Assembly: GCA_028564705.1 (NCBI GenBank)
Contig: JAPXFQ010000082.1
Location: 2,604,001-2,668,000 of the forward strand
DNA length: 64,000 bases
Reading direction: 5' to 3'
Source: Apricaphanius iberus
Taxonomy: Eukaryota; Chordata; Actinopteri; Cyprinodontiformes; Aphaniidae
Of the stretch, positions 26,001-34,265 are shown piece by piece. Positions within the stretch are counted from its first letter, which is position 1; the number at the start of each line of letters is the position of its first letter. A program made the position numbers and the translations under genes. The notes under the pieces are model-generated. The model was not told where the DNA came from and searched no databases. It saw only the letters and a program-made list of their open reading frames with translations.

Positions 26001-28093
26001 TTCAGCTAGTAAATGCACTCAACGAGCAATTGCCGACAGAGAGCAAGTTTTGATTGAGCTGGAAAGCTTTTTACAAAAAGTGCAGCTCATCGAATACTCT
26101 GAAAAATGCATGGAAACAAACGAAGCAGTATTTTTTTGTTGTTCTCTACACCCCCTGGTGTTTAAAACCGGCAAGAGACCATATAAGATAAACTCGCCTT
26201 GCAATATAAAGCATTCAGTCCCCAAAAGCTGCTTTGACTACTGGTTACAATGACTATAGAGCATCGTTCTAATGAAATAATCTTGGGATGATGTTGGGTT
26301 GACCAATCACAGATGTGCACTCTCCATTGCATTTGATGGATAGTTAAAAACATTGGGATCTACTCTTTCCATCCTTGCGTGCCTGTCAGAGAACCTTTGC
26401 ATCAATGAATAATGGCACTGCTTGTCTCCGCACCTCCGCTGACAGAGAAGTATAAACTAAGGCTTTAGTCTTGCACTCCACAAATAATCCCTTTATAGAG
26501 CAGTGGCAAGTCCAGTTTAGAGATGGCTATAAGCAGGGCACAGCAGACATGTAGAAGAAGTTTTACTAGTCATGTATGACAAAATGTGAAATTGTGGCCC
26601 ACATGCTTACAACTATATCTGCATGAAAACTAAACTGCAATTACCCCGAATACATTTGGATGCCATCCTTACACAGTGGGAAGGATTTTCTTAAGGAGGA
26701 CCAGACTCTCTGGTCACTATGTGAAAGTTTAAATATGGATGGAAATTGCCTGTTTCGATAAATCCATATTTTAAGTATGAGCCTTTATAGTGACTGCTGA
26801 ATGTAGCTTTATTTTTCTTGGAAGTTGTATACTCTTCTTACTCTTCATTGGACCTTTTAAATTGCACAACGACACTTTTCAGAAACCTCCATTTTTTATT
26901 ATTTGGCTAGCTTGTGGGTTTGTTTTTAGTCGTGAGTTATCACGTTATGACCAAGGCAAACGTCTTGAAATACGTCAAGAGTGAGCTATAGCTAGATGTA
27001 AGGAAGTGAATCTTGTGATTTCTCAAAATTGAATATTGCTTAGAGTCAGATAGTAAATAAAACAGAAATACGAAAATGTGTTTATCCTTTCTGTACGGCC
27101 CATGGCTTGGTACCGGTCTGGTGCCATGGGGTTGGGGTCCTTTGGTTTAGATGAAAGCATATGGATGACACCCCCCCCCCACAAACACAGATATGGGGAT
27201 TTTGATGTTTACAGACACACAGTTAGGACAACTAAATCTTGTAAAAATCTGAACCATGAATTTTTCATTGACGCTGTTATGGTATTTATATATCTGTTTA
27301 TGTGTTGTGGTTGTGTAGTTCAAATTTCATAATGTTTGATTTGTTCTCTTGTTGTTTCTTATTTCCCTCTCTCTGCTGTCCTGCAGTTGTGGAGGCGGAC
27401 TGGGATGTTTTCTTGTTTGCTTTGTTTCCCTCCCTTTCTTGTATCTTTAACTCACCCTCTCCCTCTTAACTTTTTTCTTCCTTAGCTATTTTCATCTTCT
27501 CTCCTTTCCTACCCCTTTATTTCCATGGCCAAGTCCATAACATCGGAAAAGACCCACAGCACTTTCTACTAAAGATTTATTACACATACATATCAAGTGG
27601 AGTACTATAGCAATAGTCGTAATGCTCCACTTGTAAAAGTAAATCTGTTGGGCTTCTACTTGATACTCAGACATCAATTCTGAGTGTCACACTGCCAAAC
27701 AGGACAAGTTAAAAAAGAAAAAAAAATTGATGTAACAAATGAAAAGCGTTTAAGGGGGGGTGAATACTTTTGATGGGCCTATATGCAGTATAAAAGCGGT
27801 GCTTTAAAATTGTGAAGTCGTTACCACCTTCTGTTAATGTGACTCTTTAAAGTTCTTAACTTTGGTTCTAAATTGAACAGAAGCTATTTTATTTATTTTT
27901 TTTATTGATTTTTTTATTGAAATTTTATGGCAAAGTGAGATTTCCGAACAGTGACGTTGTATTATGGGAGGAGCTAAACAATTAGCTCATTTGATAAAAC
28001 ACACATTTTACTTATGTGAAAATATGTCTTCATGCTGAATCCTGCAGCTTCAACGTCTTTTCTGTGTGTGTTCCAGTTGGTCGTCTGGTGTGA
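3350..28093 (+). CDS. smoc1: SMOC1, SPARC-related modular calcium-binding protein 1 (3' part of gene)
   Basis: Secreted matricellular glycoprotein of basement membranes that modulates BMP signalling (family knowledge). Visible coding exons are 3350-3432, 11025-11130, 13382-13626, a 54-nt cassette exon 15868-15921, and 28077-28093. All junctions are GT-AG and keep phase. The translation gives the end of the second thyroglobulin domain and linker (RYKTPECDEDAR), the conserved helix GCPEGKKGEFITSLLDALTT, then LEERVVHWYF and two EF-hands with 12-residue loops DNNGSNDINKKE and DLNKDKAISLQE. The protein ends either SKD-VGRLV or SKD-18 residues-IGRLV. KKAKPKKCARKFTDYCD and the VGRLV end fit SMOC1 better than SMOC2. 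The signal peptide, Kazal and first thyroglobulin domains must lie upstream of the window. Introns are large (7.6, 2.3, 2.2 and 12.2 kb) and filled with transposon remains. Confidence 0.93.
3433..4234. other. smoc1 intron, no feature
   Basis: AT-rich intronic sequence. Nothing recognised between the exon and the Penelope remnant. Confidence 0.5.
4235..5470 (+). mobile_element. Penelope-like retroelement, decayed
   Basis: Reverse-transcriptase and endonuclease remains of a Penelope-like element. At 4262-4470 the frame reads MGSPVSSIVVNLYMEEVEKS, then the catalytic motif as SYVDDTWV. The reading then breaks several times, with RT-end segments readable (SHHPLKHKLSVIRTLHHRA). At 5020-5250 comes the part typical of the GIY-YIG endonuclease of these elements: RANSSGQDSALHLHLKDKG, HILDREG, FERGVKEAIYVK. 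It lacks the RT start and carries stops and frameshifts, so it is dead. It sits in a smoc1 intron on the same strand. The 3' limit is approximate. Confidence 0.85.
5668..6240. mobile_element. Short inverted-repeat transposon (MITE-like)
   Basis: 573-bp element. The left end AGGCTACTTTCACACTGCAG and the right end, reversed (AGGCTAAATTCACACTGCAG), match at 18 of 20 positions. The interior has no transposase. I could not find a convincing target-site duplication, so the superfamily is open; hAT or PIF/Harbinger are possible from the end sequence. Confidence 0.7.
6245..6420 (+). repeat. Retroposon 3' tail fragment
   Basis: Contains AATCTGCTGGGATTCCTTAA and further on TGCCTTGACATGACATCTGT followed by CAATTGGCAGTATATAAA, a tail type common in fish retroposons. 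The first part is shared with 37565-37660, showing a dispersed family. No coding sequence. Confidence 0.5.
6425..6625. mobile_element. Tc1-like terminal fragment
   Basis: Contains GACTGAATACAAGTGCATGC followed by CATACTTTTCAGACATTTTG and, further on, CACATAAAATCAC. This wording is typical of the non-coding end of fish Tc1-like elements. Related wording occurs near 30330. Fragment only, no transposase. Confidence 0.45.
6626..7194. other. smoc1 intron, no feature
   Basis: No exon, RNA gene or clear repeat seen. Confidence 0.4.
7195..7600 (+). pseudogene. Tc1-like transposase fossil
   Basis: Heavily decayed. Reading with frameshifts gives wording typical of fish Tc1-like transposases: a stretch ending in IWSEETRIKLFGV near 7310-7350, then a degenerate counterpart of the gene's DLRLGWWF segment around 7510-7540. 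No intact frame or ends. Confidence 0.45.
7601..8669. other. smoc1 intron with a faint Tc1-like end
   Basis: Mostly featureless. About 8430-8560 resembles the 3' non-coding end of a Tc1-like element (GGGGTGCAAATATTGTTGCA then AGGCAATGTA). Nothing else recognised. Confidence 0.35.
8670..10060 (+). mobile_element. L2/CR1-type LINE, 5'-truncated and decayed
   Basis: Reverse-transcriptase remains on the + strand: LVLPLLKGGKSSIVNNYRPI followed by SKLCILAKLFEKLVCDRL at 8690-8810. Then come YADDNVIYC-like wording near 8970, VLDYGDVVYMAASSSCL near 9360, and the C-terminal segment LVFKAILGLAPIYL near 9540-9590. A stretch around 8840-8880 joins sequence out of order, so an internal deletion is likely. 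The 3' end at about 10020-10060 has ATCTCAATGGG then CTGGTTAAATAAAGGTTATA, typical of fish L2 tails. Several stops and frameshifts; inactive. Confidence 0.8.
10071..10125 (+). mobile_element. Extremely short retroposon tail insertion (55 bp)
   Basis: Only the last 55 bp of the (ATGG)n-tailed family, flanked by an exact 10-bp duplication ATATATGAAG at 10061-10070 and 10126-10135. It contains GGATAAGCGGTTAAGAAGAT followed by GGATGG repeats. It landed directly at the 3' end of the L2-like LINE. Confidence 0.8.
10136..11024. other. smoc1 intron, no feature
   Basis: No exon or repeat identified. A T-rich tract at 10990-11020 is the acceptor region of the next exon. Confidence 0.5.
11025..11130 (+). 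CDS. smoc1: smoc1 exon: extracellular calcium-binding domain helix
   Basis: 106-nt exon, acceptor TACCAG, donor GGGAG|GTAAGA. It encodes GCPEGKKGEFITSLLDALTT then DMVQAINSPAPSGGGR, nearly identical to vertebrate SMOC1. The incoming G is supplied by the previous exon and the final AG is completed by the next. Confidence 0.95.
11131..11684. other. smoc1 intron, no feature
   Basis: AT-rich, with a short A-tract near 11385. Nothing recognised. Confidence 0.45.
11685..12300 (-). pseudogene. Tc1-like transposase fossil
   Basis: Read on the - strand from about 12290 downward, a broken Tc1-like transposase is visible. Near 11920-11740 the frame MSRNGIHRKLPTAVTIADKN leads to TQDFCENIYWIDETKVENLY, the catalytic-core region around the second acidic residue (WxDETK). 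Upstream pieces such as ELTKEPRTTTTALQ fit the helix-turn-helix part. Multiple stops; no ends found. Confidence 0.65.
12301..12714. other. smoc1 intron, no feature
   Basis: AT-rich sequence between two transposon remnants. Nothing recognised. Confidence 0.4.
12715..13074 (+). mobile_element. tRNA-headed SINE with (ATGG)n tail
   Basis: Near full-length copy of a very common fish short retroposon. The head has a box-B-like GGTTCGTATCC at about 12763. The body contains CATGGAGTTTGCATGTTCTC and CTCCGGCTTCCTCCCACATT. The 3' half contains GATGGACTGGCGACCTGTCC, then GAGGATTAAGCGGTTCAGAA and a (GGAT)n tail. Its last part is shared with 10071-10125, 16398-16680 and 32274-32306. No clear target-site duplication seen. 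Confidence 0.8.
13382..13626 (+). CDS. smoc1: smoc1 exon: paired EF-hand
   Basis: 245-nt exon, acceptor TTTACTAG, donor GACG|GTAAGA. It encodes FVEPDPSHTLEERVVHWYF, then EF-hand 1 (loop DNNGSNDINKKE), a basic linker RYLKKKAKPKKC, and EF-hand 2 (loop DLNKDKAISLQE) ending GCLGVSKD. All metal-ligand positions of both loops are occupied by usual residues. The two cysteines around the second hand (KKC, DYCD) are kept. Confidence 0.96.
13627..15867. other. smoc1 intron, no feature
   Basis: About 2.2 kb of non-coding sequence without a recognisable transposon, RNA gene or exon. A pyrimidine-rich tract precedes the next exon. Confidence 0.45.
15868..15921 (+). CDS. smoc1: smoc1 alternative cassette exon (18 aa, C-terminal tail)
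   Basis: Acceptor CTCTTTTTGCAG and strong donor TTCA|GTAAGC bound exactly 54 nt. It is phase 1 in and out, so inclusion or skipping keeps the frame into 28077. It encodes GSSLASGSQGTRQGTKLF, after which the last exon reads IGRLV; skipping gives VGRLV. From memory, some vertebrate SMOC1 isoforms carry a similar Gly/Ser/Lys-rich insert before IGRLV, which supports it. If the donor is not used, translation stops at 15942-15944 after SKQTNTL. Confidence 0.8.
15922..16397. other. smoc1 intron, no feature
   Basis: Nothing recognised between the cassette exon and the SINE. Confidence 0.4.
16398..16680 (+). mobile_element. SINE copy with 14-bp target-site duplication
   Basis: Second long copy of the (ATGG)n-tailed family, internally shortened after the head. 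It is flanked by TGTAGCTATGGAAG at 16384-16397 and 16681-16694, an exact 14-bp duplication. It shares GCCTTGCAGCAAGAAGGTT, CCGGCTTCCTCCCACAGTCC and GGATTAAGCGGTTTAGAAAA with the other copies. Confidence 0.88.
16937..17008. repeat. (TA)n microsatellite
   Basis: About 70 bp of TA repeats with small interruptions. The Tyr-Ile repeat open frames here on both strands are artefacts of this tract. Confidence 0.97.
17009..19110. other. smoc1 intron, no feature
   Basis: Over 2 kb of AT-rich sequence with an A-rich tract at 17165-17225. No gene, RNA or confident transposon recognised. Confidence 0.4.
19437..19510 (-). tRNA. tRNA-Thr (anticodon UGU), copy 1
   Basis: 74 nt on the - strand. The acceptor stem GGCGCTG/CAGTGCC pairs fully, counting one G-U. 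The D arm is GCTT/AAGT, the anticodon stem CCTGT/ACAGG with loop CTTGTAA (anticodon TGT), and the T stem CTGGG/CCCAG with loop TTCAAAT. Box A TGGCTTAGTTGG and box B GGTTCAAATCC are intact. No CCA is encoded, as expected in a eukaryote. No run of four T occurs just downstream, so Pol III termination would be late; expression is uncertain. Confidence 0.9.
19984..20057 (-). tRNA. tRNA-Thr (anticodon UGU), copy 2
   Basis: Same tRNA in the second tandem unit. It is identical through the D, anticodon and T arms, but one substitution at 19991 turns the last acceptor-stem pair (7:66) into a G-A mismatch. The internal promoter boxes are intact. As with copy 1, no nearby T-run terminator is seen. It may be functional or at the start of decay. 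Confidence 0.82.
20476..22425. other. smoc1 intron, mostly featureless
   Basis: No exon or RNA gene seen. An AGATTAGAT-rich stretch near 21690-21730 looks like a retroposon end, and 22000-22400 has wording seen in fish short inverted-repeat elements. I could not define limits for either. Confidence 0.35.
22426..22846. mobile_element. Short inverted-repeat transposon, PIF/Harbinger-like ends
   Basis: The left end reads TGGTGTGTTCACACTG and the right end, reversed, TGGGTGTTCACACTG. The flanks are TTA on the left and TTT on the right, compatible with a decayed 3-bp TTA duplication. No transposase. The interior is relatively GC-rich and contains CAGCTAGCTGAAC palindromic wording. The end type recalls the elements at 35636 and 63688. 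Confidence 0.65.
22847..23266. other. smoc1 intron, no feature
   Basis: Nothing recognised. Confidence 0.35.
23267..23292. repeat. (TA)n microsatellite
   Basis: 26 bp of AT repeats directly abutting the 3' end of the LINE remnant. Confidence 0.9.
23293..23720 (-). mobile_element. LINE C-terminal fragment with restriction-like endonuclease motif
   Basis: Read on the - strand from about 23720. It gives CRVWTENPKVKVGNTYKVVE, then VVVDKEQRKAVVVDVAIPSD (the D...VVDVAIP arrangement of a restriction-enzyme-like endonuclease), then after a frameshift DEVVIGALGAVTPKLKEWLE followed by QIPG. This is the C-terminal end of a non-LTR retrotransposon widespread in fish; the clade is not certain. Broken by frameshifts and truncated by the TA repeat. 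Confidence 0.75.
23721..25540. other. smoc1 intron, no feature
   Basis: AT-rich non-coding sequence. Nothing recognised with confidence. Confidence 0.4.
25541..26800 (+). pseudogene. Tc1-like element fossil split by a Harbinger-type insertion
   Basis: The left part (to 25827) ends with wording typical of a fish Tc1-like gene: GGTAACTCTGAAGAAGCTGC, then GTGGGAGAATCAGTTGAGGA. The next part of the same Tc1 sequence resumes at 26466 (TTAGTCTTGCACTCCACAAA), continuing weakly to about 26690. The gap is exactly the inverted-repeat element 25828-26465. The coding sequence is destroyed; limits are approximate. Confidence 0.6.
25828..26465. mobile_element. PIF/Harbinger-type non-autonomous element, TTA duplication
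   Basis: The left end TGCCTAGTTTATACTTCTCC and the right end, reversed (AGCCTTAGTTTATACTTCTC), form an inverted repeat of about 24 bp. The flanks are TTA at 25825-25827 and TTA at 26466-26468, the 3-bp duplication expected of PIF/Harbinger. It lies inside a Tc1-like fossil. The interior has a ~94-codon open frame (25969-26253) without a recognised domain. Confidence 0.75.
26801..28076. other. last smoc1 intron, 3' part
   Basis: Contains a C-run at 27170-27180 and a Tc1-like terminal fragment near 27720-27775 (GGGGGGTGAATACTTTTGAT). Otherwise nothing. Confidence 0.4.
28077..28093 (+). CDS. smoc1: smoc1 last coding exon
   Basis: The acceptor GTGTGTTCCAG is followed by TTGGTCGTCTGGTGTGA. Joined to the 13626 exon it gives V-G-R-L-V-stop, the conserved SMOC1 C-terminus; joined to the cassette exon it gives I-G-R-L-V-stop. 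The match of both frame and sequence at 14 kb distance makes this call secure despite its size. Confidence 0.92.
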
Positions 28094-28300
28094 AGAGAGA
28101 AGGAACGAGGAGCTGAAACGAGAGCCGAGGGGACAGAGGCAAAGCATCTGTATGCTTCCTGAAGAGAACTAAAGACGGAGCAGAAAAATAAAGAAGTTTC
28201 TGAATCGAAAAAAAAGAAGAGAGAAAAAAAGAAAAGCAACAAAGCGGCACCAAAATATTTGCACTTTTTCCTCCCTATGTCTGACATATTACCTGCTTTT
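28094..28300 (+). other. smoc1: smoc1 3' UTR with candidate poly(A) signal
   Basis: Purine-rich sequence after the stop. AATAAA at 28187-28192 is a candidate poly(A) signal about 94 nt after the stop. SMOC1 3' UTRs can be much longer, so the transcript end is not fixed. Confidence 0.5.
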
Positions 28301-29224
28301 ACATGTTTTTCTTTTTTTAACTTGATGTGACTGAGATTTCACTAAGTAAGAATGAGAATATATTTGTAAAGAGATGACAGGCTGGACACTGGAAGCGCAT
28401 GTATGTGTAGGTAACCACTTCCACCCCCCTGTGTGTTCAGTCCGCTGTTTTGATTTGTTCAGTCCACATGTTCCGATCCCAGGCCTGTCTGATTAAAGGT
28501 ACACCCCCTGTTAGATATGATGCAGCAGCAGACAGATCAGTGCCAAATTTGTCAACATAAAACGAACTAAGAATTCACATGCACCGCTCCGATGATTTTA
28601 GATGCATTGGTGTCTTTCCTGCAAAAAACTGATGTTTACATCGTGAATATGCTAAGCAAGAAAAACTAGCTGCAAGTACTTACCTGTGCCACCCAAAACC
28701 AACGCAAGACAGCTATGCTATCAGTACAAAATGCCCCAAACAGGTTGTGTTAGCTAAAAAAAAAAGCAGGCTTTAAAAAGGCAAAAAAGGACAAGGTGTA
28801 CGTTTTCAAAGTAGTGAAATAGTTCAGACACAAGAACAGACTCAATACCTGTGGTAGTGTATTTTTCCTTTAGAACCCAGCAGGAGATTGTGTGACGGTA
28901 AAGCTGCATCCATCGGTGTTTGAGCACAGAGAAGGCTTCAGGTTCTGGAAAACAATCAGTTCTAAAATGATTTCTCTCTTGGTTGCTTCCTATAAACAGT
29001 AACATCATCCACTTGTGTTGCAGTTTCCCTTTAAGCACCAAAAAAATCGCTGGCACACTGGCACATCCTTAAATCTAACGCAGTTTGGATATTTGAACCC
29101 TAAGTGAATGCAGATGAGCCATCTATAAAATATTCGTAACAACAACTCTGAACAAGGTAAACATAATTATCAAGGGATTACTTTAACCGAGGGACTATTA
29201 TGGACTGTTATATTCCACTGGCAT
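28301..29224. other. Downstream of smoc1, no feature
   Basis: No gene or clear repeat recognised. Part may still be smoc1 3' UTR. Confidence 0.35.
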
Positions 29225-30460
29225 TTTGCAAAAGTGTGCACGCCCCTTGAATTTTTACAGATTAAGTCCTGTTACAGTTTCAGATTTAGATCCATTATGT
29301 CAGACCTACATGAAGTACTGTATAGTGATGAAGTAGAAGGAAAATGATACATGGTTTTTAATTTTCCTCAGAAATGAACATTTCTGAGGAAGACATACAT
29401 TTTCTTCTGCTCTTCTTTCCAAAAGGGCTAATCTAAATCAGATTGGACGGAGAGCATCCTTGAACATCAATTATTACCTTTTGCTGTGCATTCTAAATTT
29501 GTCTCGACTTTGACTGGGAAAATCTAACACGCGTAGCACGTAGCGCACTGCCGTAAAGCGAAGCGCTGTCAGTACACGCGGGGAAGCGGTCCGTGGGTGA
29601 AACGTTCTGTAGTGCGGTATTCAGCCACATGACACTCCCATGTAGTAACAGCTCTGAAAATAAACATAGTAAACTCTGTTGTGTTGCCAAAACATTTCGA
29701 AAACACGTATTTTTAAGGTGTAAAAGTTACGGAGTGTGTCTTTAATTCTTTTGGAACTTTTAGTAACGGGCCATTTCAGCAATTTAGTTGGCCATAAACT
29801 TCAGAGGACCCTATACACCTAAATACAATGTTATCAGTGAAATCAAATCAGTATTTATTTGATCAGTCCTAAATCACATCATTATGAAAAGAGGTTCAGT
29901 GTTATTTCATTTTAAGAAGTATTAGTGATTTTGATGTGGGCCAAAATGGAAATGAGTTTTACAACCCTGCTCTAGTAGGTCTTCTTTAACGATTGTATGT
30001 AACTAAATCCATCTTCCTATCAGCACTGATCAGCTTCCCTAATCCCCACAGCATGATGTTGCCACCACCCTGTTTCAATGCAGAAATTGCATATTCAGGG
30101 TATATATAATATTCTTGCAATATTGTTTATAAATCTAAATAGCTTTACAACTTCATCTCTACCCTGTCTGCTGTGTTTCTTGGTCTTCAGTATGCTGCTG
30201 GTTCTCTATAAACACTTGGGCCCTTCACAGTACATATTTGGAATATAAATTGTGTACAGGCATACTTTATTTACTAATTAGGTGACTTCTACATTTATTT
30301 GATTTATATTAAAAGGTATCAGAGGATAGCGGGGCCTGAACACAAATGCATACTACACTTTTTAGATATATAAAATTGAAGAACCGTGTGTCCTTTTGAT
30401 TTCTGCTTTACAGCAATGCAGTACTTTGTGTTGGTCTGACGTCATAGAAGACATTGAAAC
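29225..30460 (-). pseudogene. Tc1-like transposon fossil
   Basis: Reversed Tc1-like element. Landmarks along the + strand: TGTGCACGCCCCTTGAATTT near 29236 at one end; AAATTTGTCTCGACTTTGAC near 29493; CCCCACAGCATGATGTTGCC then ACCACCCTG near 30045 (reverse of the catalytic-core coding region); and TACTAATTAGGTGACTTCTA near 30272 towards the other end. The stretch 29530-29744 (CpG-rich, ending AGTTACGGAGTGTGTCTTTA) interrupts the Tc1 wording and is probably a separate small insertion. No intact frame. Confidence 0.6.
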
Positions 30461-31653
30461 TAGTGGTTGGAAAGTGAAACAAAAACAATATCTTTAAGCC
30501 ATTTATATCATTTAGCAAGGCACTTTGATTGAGATTTTACATGCAATTTTAATTTCTCTCTTAACTATATGTTTGGGTGAAATTATGTCTCGTCCATTTA
30601 TTGATGCATGGCTCAATATCCTTGGCATTATTGGGTTGCTTGACAGTTTATTAAAGTTCATGTGCAGAACTAAATATTAAAACAGTTTGTAAAAATAATC
30701 ATGTGTTAATGAGGTAGAATGAAGCTTCCCGGAGGTGCAAAGCAAAAGCGATAACTACTGTTGACAAATTGCATATGTTCTTTCATCAGATTCTTCTGCA
30801 AACTATCGCCAGATGATGAAGTATGGGTTTTCCACCAACAAAGACAGAAAAGAAAAGAAATTGATTAAAATCTGCCACAATGGAAGTAAAATGAGAGATT
30901 CATACATTTCAGTTCACAAAACAAAACACAAAAAATTTATTTTTACAGACCCAGAAACAATCAAGACTGTCAATCTTAAATCTGTCCCACTTCATCTAAT
31001 TGTGTTAAATACTGTATACAGAAACAGATAACAAGCGATTATTATATTAAAAAAAACAGCACAGGGTGGGAAGAAATCTTTTAGGAATGTTGTTTAAAAA
31101 AATGAAACTGGCTTTTTGTTGTAAATATGTACGATAACCTTTGTTTGACGGTTTTACTAAAATCTCACCACGGTGACATCATCTTTATGTACTTCTCTAT
31201 CAGCATAGCTTCTTGTAAAACACATCCCTTTCTCTCTGTTTTACCTCATGTCACACATTTGGCTTATTGAGTAACTCATTCACATTTAAAACCGTAGACT
31301 GGGCTGTTTATTTCATCCGTGCTTTGCTTGTTTTACTTCTTTTTTGTGTCTGTCTTCATCACTACACACAAACAGGAATGTATACGACATCTGGTGCTTA
31401 CTTCACTACAATCAAAAGTCCAGTTATTTCCAACTTGAACTGAACATTTGTGCCAAGAATGAGAGAATAACCTCAACCTTCCTTAAGTCCTGTGCAGTCT
31501 CTCCTGAGTGCCTTTTTCCCCCATCCAGGTTAGAGACATAAAGCTTTTGTGTGTCTACCAAAGTGCTTCCAGACACAGGCGAGATGCGGATTCTTCTGAA
31601 CATCTTTAAAACAAGCCAACAGGCTGACAATCAGCGCAGATGGTGATGGGATA
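30461..31653. other. Intergenic, no feature
   Basis: AT-rich. No gene, RNA or confident repeat seen. Confidence 0.4.
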
Positions 31654-31673
31654 TGTGTGTGTGTGTGTGTGTG
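31654..31673. repeat. (TG)n microsatellite
   Basis: Ten TG dinucleotides followed by a G-rich stretch (GAGGGGTGGGTTGGGAGGGG). Confidence 0.9.
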
Positions 31674-32273
31674 AGGGGTGGGTTGGGAGGGGAAGAGGGC
31701 TCTCTGCAGCTGGTTGTCACTCCTACCCAGAGCCCCAAAAGCCTCGCCAATACCGTGTTTCGAAAAGTCATTCTTAGTCAGAGCTGAAGAATGAGATCTG
31801 ATTGAAAACTAAGCACAGACACATGCCCCTTCTGGATTACAGTAAAGTATGTGGCTAACGGGATATATCCTGAACATCATAAAAACATAGCAAAAAAGAT
31901 CAGTGTGAAAAAGGGAACAAAATGACCGCATAAAGCGAATCCTTTTATGAGACAGGAACATATAAAACCCCTTTCAAGAGCTGCCTTTGTTTTCCCCTGA
32001 AGTGTGATTTTATGAGAAAAGTGTTGATGCGCTGCATCAGGAAACACACACACCTGTACCAGTGTGTCATCCCTAACTGCTTCACAACAAAACAGTAGAA
32101 TGATGGCCAAACATCTGTGTAAACCACGCTAAGTCTGGCCAGTAGACAGGGATTTTGAGTGCATAGAACTCAACTGTTCCAAAAGTAGAGAGAAATACAT
32201 TTGCACTGCCCCCAAATGGTGAAGATGAGTAACTGCACTCATAAAAATAATAATAATTGAAGGGTAAAAATGA

Positions 32274-32306
32274 GGAATAAGCGGTTCAGAAAATGGATGG
32301 ATGGAT
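32274..32306 (+). mobile_element. 33-bp retroposon tail insertion
   Basis: Only 33 bp of the (ATGG)n-tailed family: GGAATAAGCGGTTCAGAAAA plus TGGATGG repeats. It is flanked by an exact 12-bp duplication GGGTAAAAATGA at 32262-32273 and 32307-32318. One of the shortest readable insertions of this family. Confidence 0.85.
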
Positions 32307-32734
32307 GGGTAAAAATGACCAATATACTCATATTTTTCCTGGGTGGATTCAGATCCGTATGTTCTAGCGAATACACAAACAGTTACATTAATTATGTTAA
32401 ACATTTAAATAAATATATTATATTTGTTAAACTAAATGAGTCAAATTATAGCCTAAGTAAGTGTGGGAAATTATTTTGCTGTATTTGTGTGAAAACACGT
32501 TAAAAAGAAGCAAAGCATTAGAACTGGTTGGGATTAATTCGGACATCACCGAATAGCGATAAACACCAGAGAATCAGTAATAATATATTTCAACAAGGTG
32601 TATGTAAATTTCTGCCCTGACAAATACAGCTAAAATTTGCTACAGATTGACAACGCTAGCCTTGGGGGAAAAAAGCTTGCTAGCATCTACATCTGCTAGC
32701 ATGCTAGCAAAGTTCTTTTGCTATTTCAGCTAAA

Positions 32735-33235
32735 GTAAAGTCAGTTTTATTGGTGTAGCACATTTCTGCAACGAGGCACCAGAAAATGCTTTATGTGACC
32801 AAAAGAAAACATAAAACACAAAAAAGAAAACCATACATTATGATGACAAAATAAAGAGAAGAAATGAAATAAACTACAATCCAGTCAGTGATCAATGGCA
32901 GCTCTAAATAGATGTTTAGCCCTCCCCTCATGGAAGATAGTTTCACATGGGTAAAATCACACGTAATCCTTTGTGAAGAACATGTCCAATCCATCTGACT
33001 TTTCCAAAAAGGAATTATTTGTCAGTATAAACCATTTTCACCACATCACTAGGAGAAATGGCCTTTAAAAAGGATTTGTCATTTTTTTAAGAAGGGTTTG
33101 ATGTTTCAGCATTTTTGCAGTTTTCTGGAAGTTTGCTACAGATTAGAGGAGCATAAAAACTGAATGTTGCTTCTCCGTGTTTGGTTCTGAATCTGAGGAT
33201 GCTGAGTAACATTTAAAACTATCAAGAGGAAATAT
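32735..33235 (-). mobile_element. LINE 3' end, truncated
   Basis: On the - strand, 33230-33040 reads RTKHGEATFSFYAP with further decayed residues. This matches the RITTKHGEAAFSFYAPQIWN segment of the LINE at 62395-62935. The 3' non-coding tail runs to about 32735. Same L2/CR1-like family, more decayed. Confidence 0.6.
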
Positions 33236-34265
33236 GTTTAGAGAAACTTGAAAAAGAGCGAGTCTGTAGCACTGAAACTAAAGATTTTCAGAAAATATTC
33301 AAGAGAAATTGAATTAGACTAAAACTTTGACTAATACTGTGCTTTATTATAAAACCTTTTGGATAGACATCATATTCATGCAAAAAGTTATAGCATGCTG
33401 TTCACATGTTGCTGACACTGACATTTGTTTTATTAAATTGAGTTAGTTTGTGAGATACCAAATATGTTATGCATATAATCCAGATGTATAGAAATTCATA
33501 AACAAATAACCCAGATTCTTCTAATAAAGTGCAGATAAAAAAGTTGCAATATGACAACAACCATTTAATATTTGTTAACTCTTTAGAATAATGACAACTG
33601 ATTGCAAAAACTGAGACTGTTTTCTTTTACCTGATTATTTGTGAATCTGATTTATTGAGGAGACTTCAAAGGTGTGGATGTTGTCTGTATGTGATGGAGC
33701 TGAGGTTGCTGAAGAATGCCACTCTACATGTCTGTGGGTGGAGGCATCGTGGATGAAATCAGAACTAGGAGGCAGCTGCAGTACATCTGTCTTGCTCTCA
33801 CACATGTGGCATTTGACTTCCAGTGTGAAGTTCAAAAGAGTTTTATAAAGACCCAGCTGGTAACAGATGTGTGTGTGTGTCGGAGCGGGGGGTTCTAGAG
33901 GGTAGGTTGCCAAGGGGCTTCATTGATGGATAGATTTTGAGAATTGAACATGGTTTGATGGCGGTACAGGTGAGCATAATGTTTAAGGCAGTTGAAACCT
34001 TTGTCATGCAGCTTTAATGAACTGGCCGTTTCAAATCATCACGTTTTGGACAAAAAAATCTGTTTGCTTAAAAAAACAAACGTAAAAAAAAAATATTGTA
34101 TATATGTGAAGAGGGGAGTTCTGTGGGATTCATTTAAAAACAGTGAGCATTTTTCTATTTTTGATTTTTACAAAATAAATATTTGCTCACCTACAAAATA
34201 GCCAGATTTCTGGCTCTAACAAACCTGTAACTTCTTCTGTAAGAGGCTTCTTTGTCCTCCACTCG
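33236..34265. other. Intergenic, no feature
   Basis: Contains a short TG repeat near 33868. No gene or repeat recognised with confidence. Confidence 0.4.

Noticed and set aside
28030..28287. - strand Phe/Leu/Ser-rich open frames
   Set aside because: They are the reverse of the purine-rich smoc1 3' UTR.
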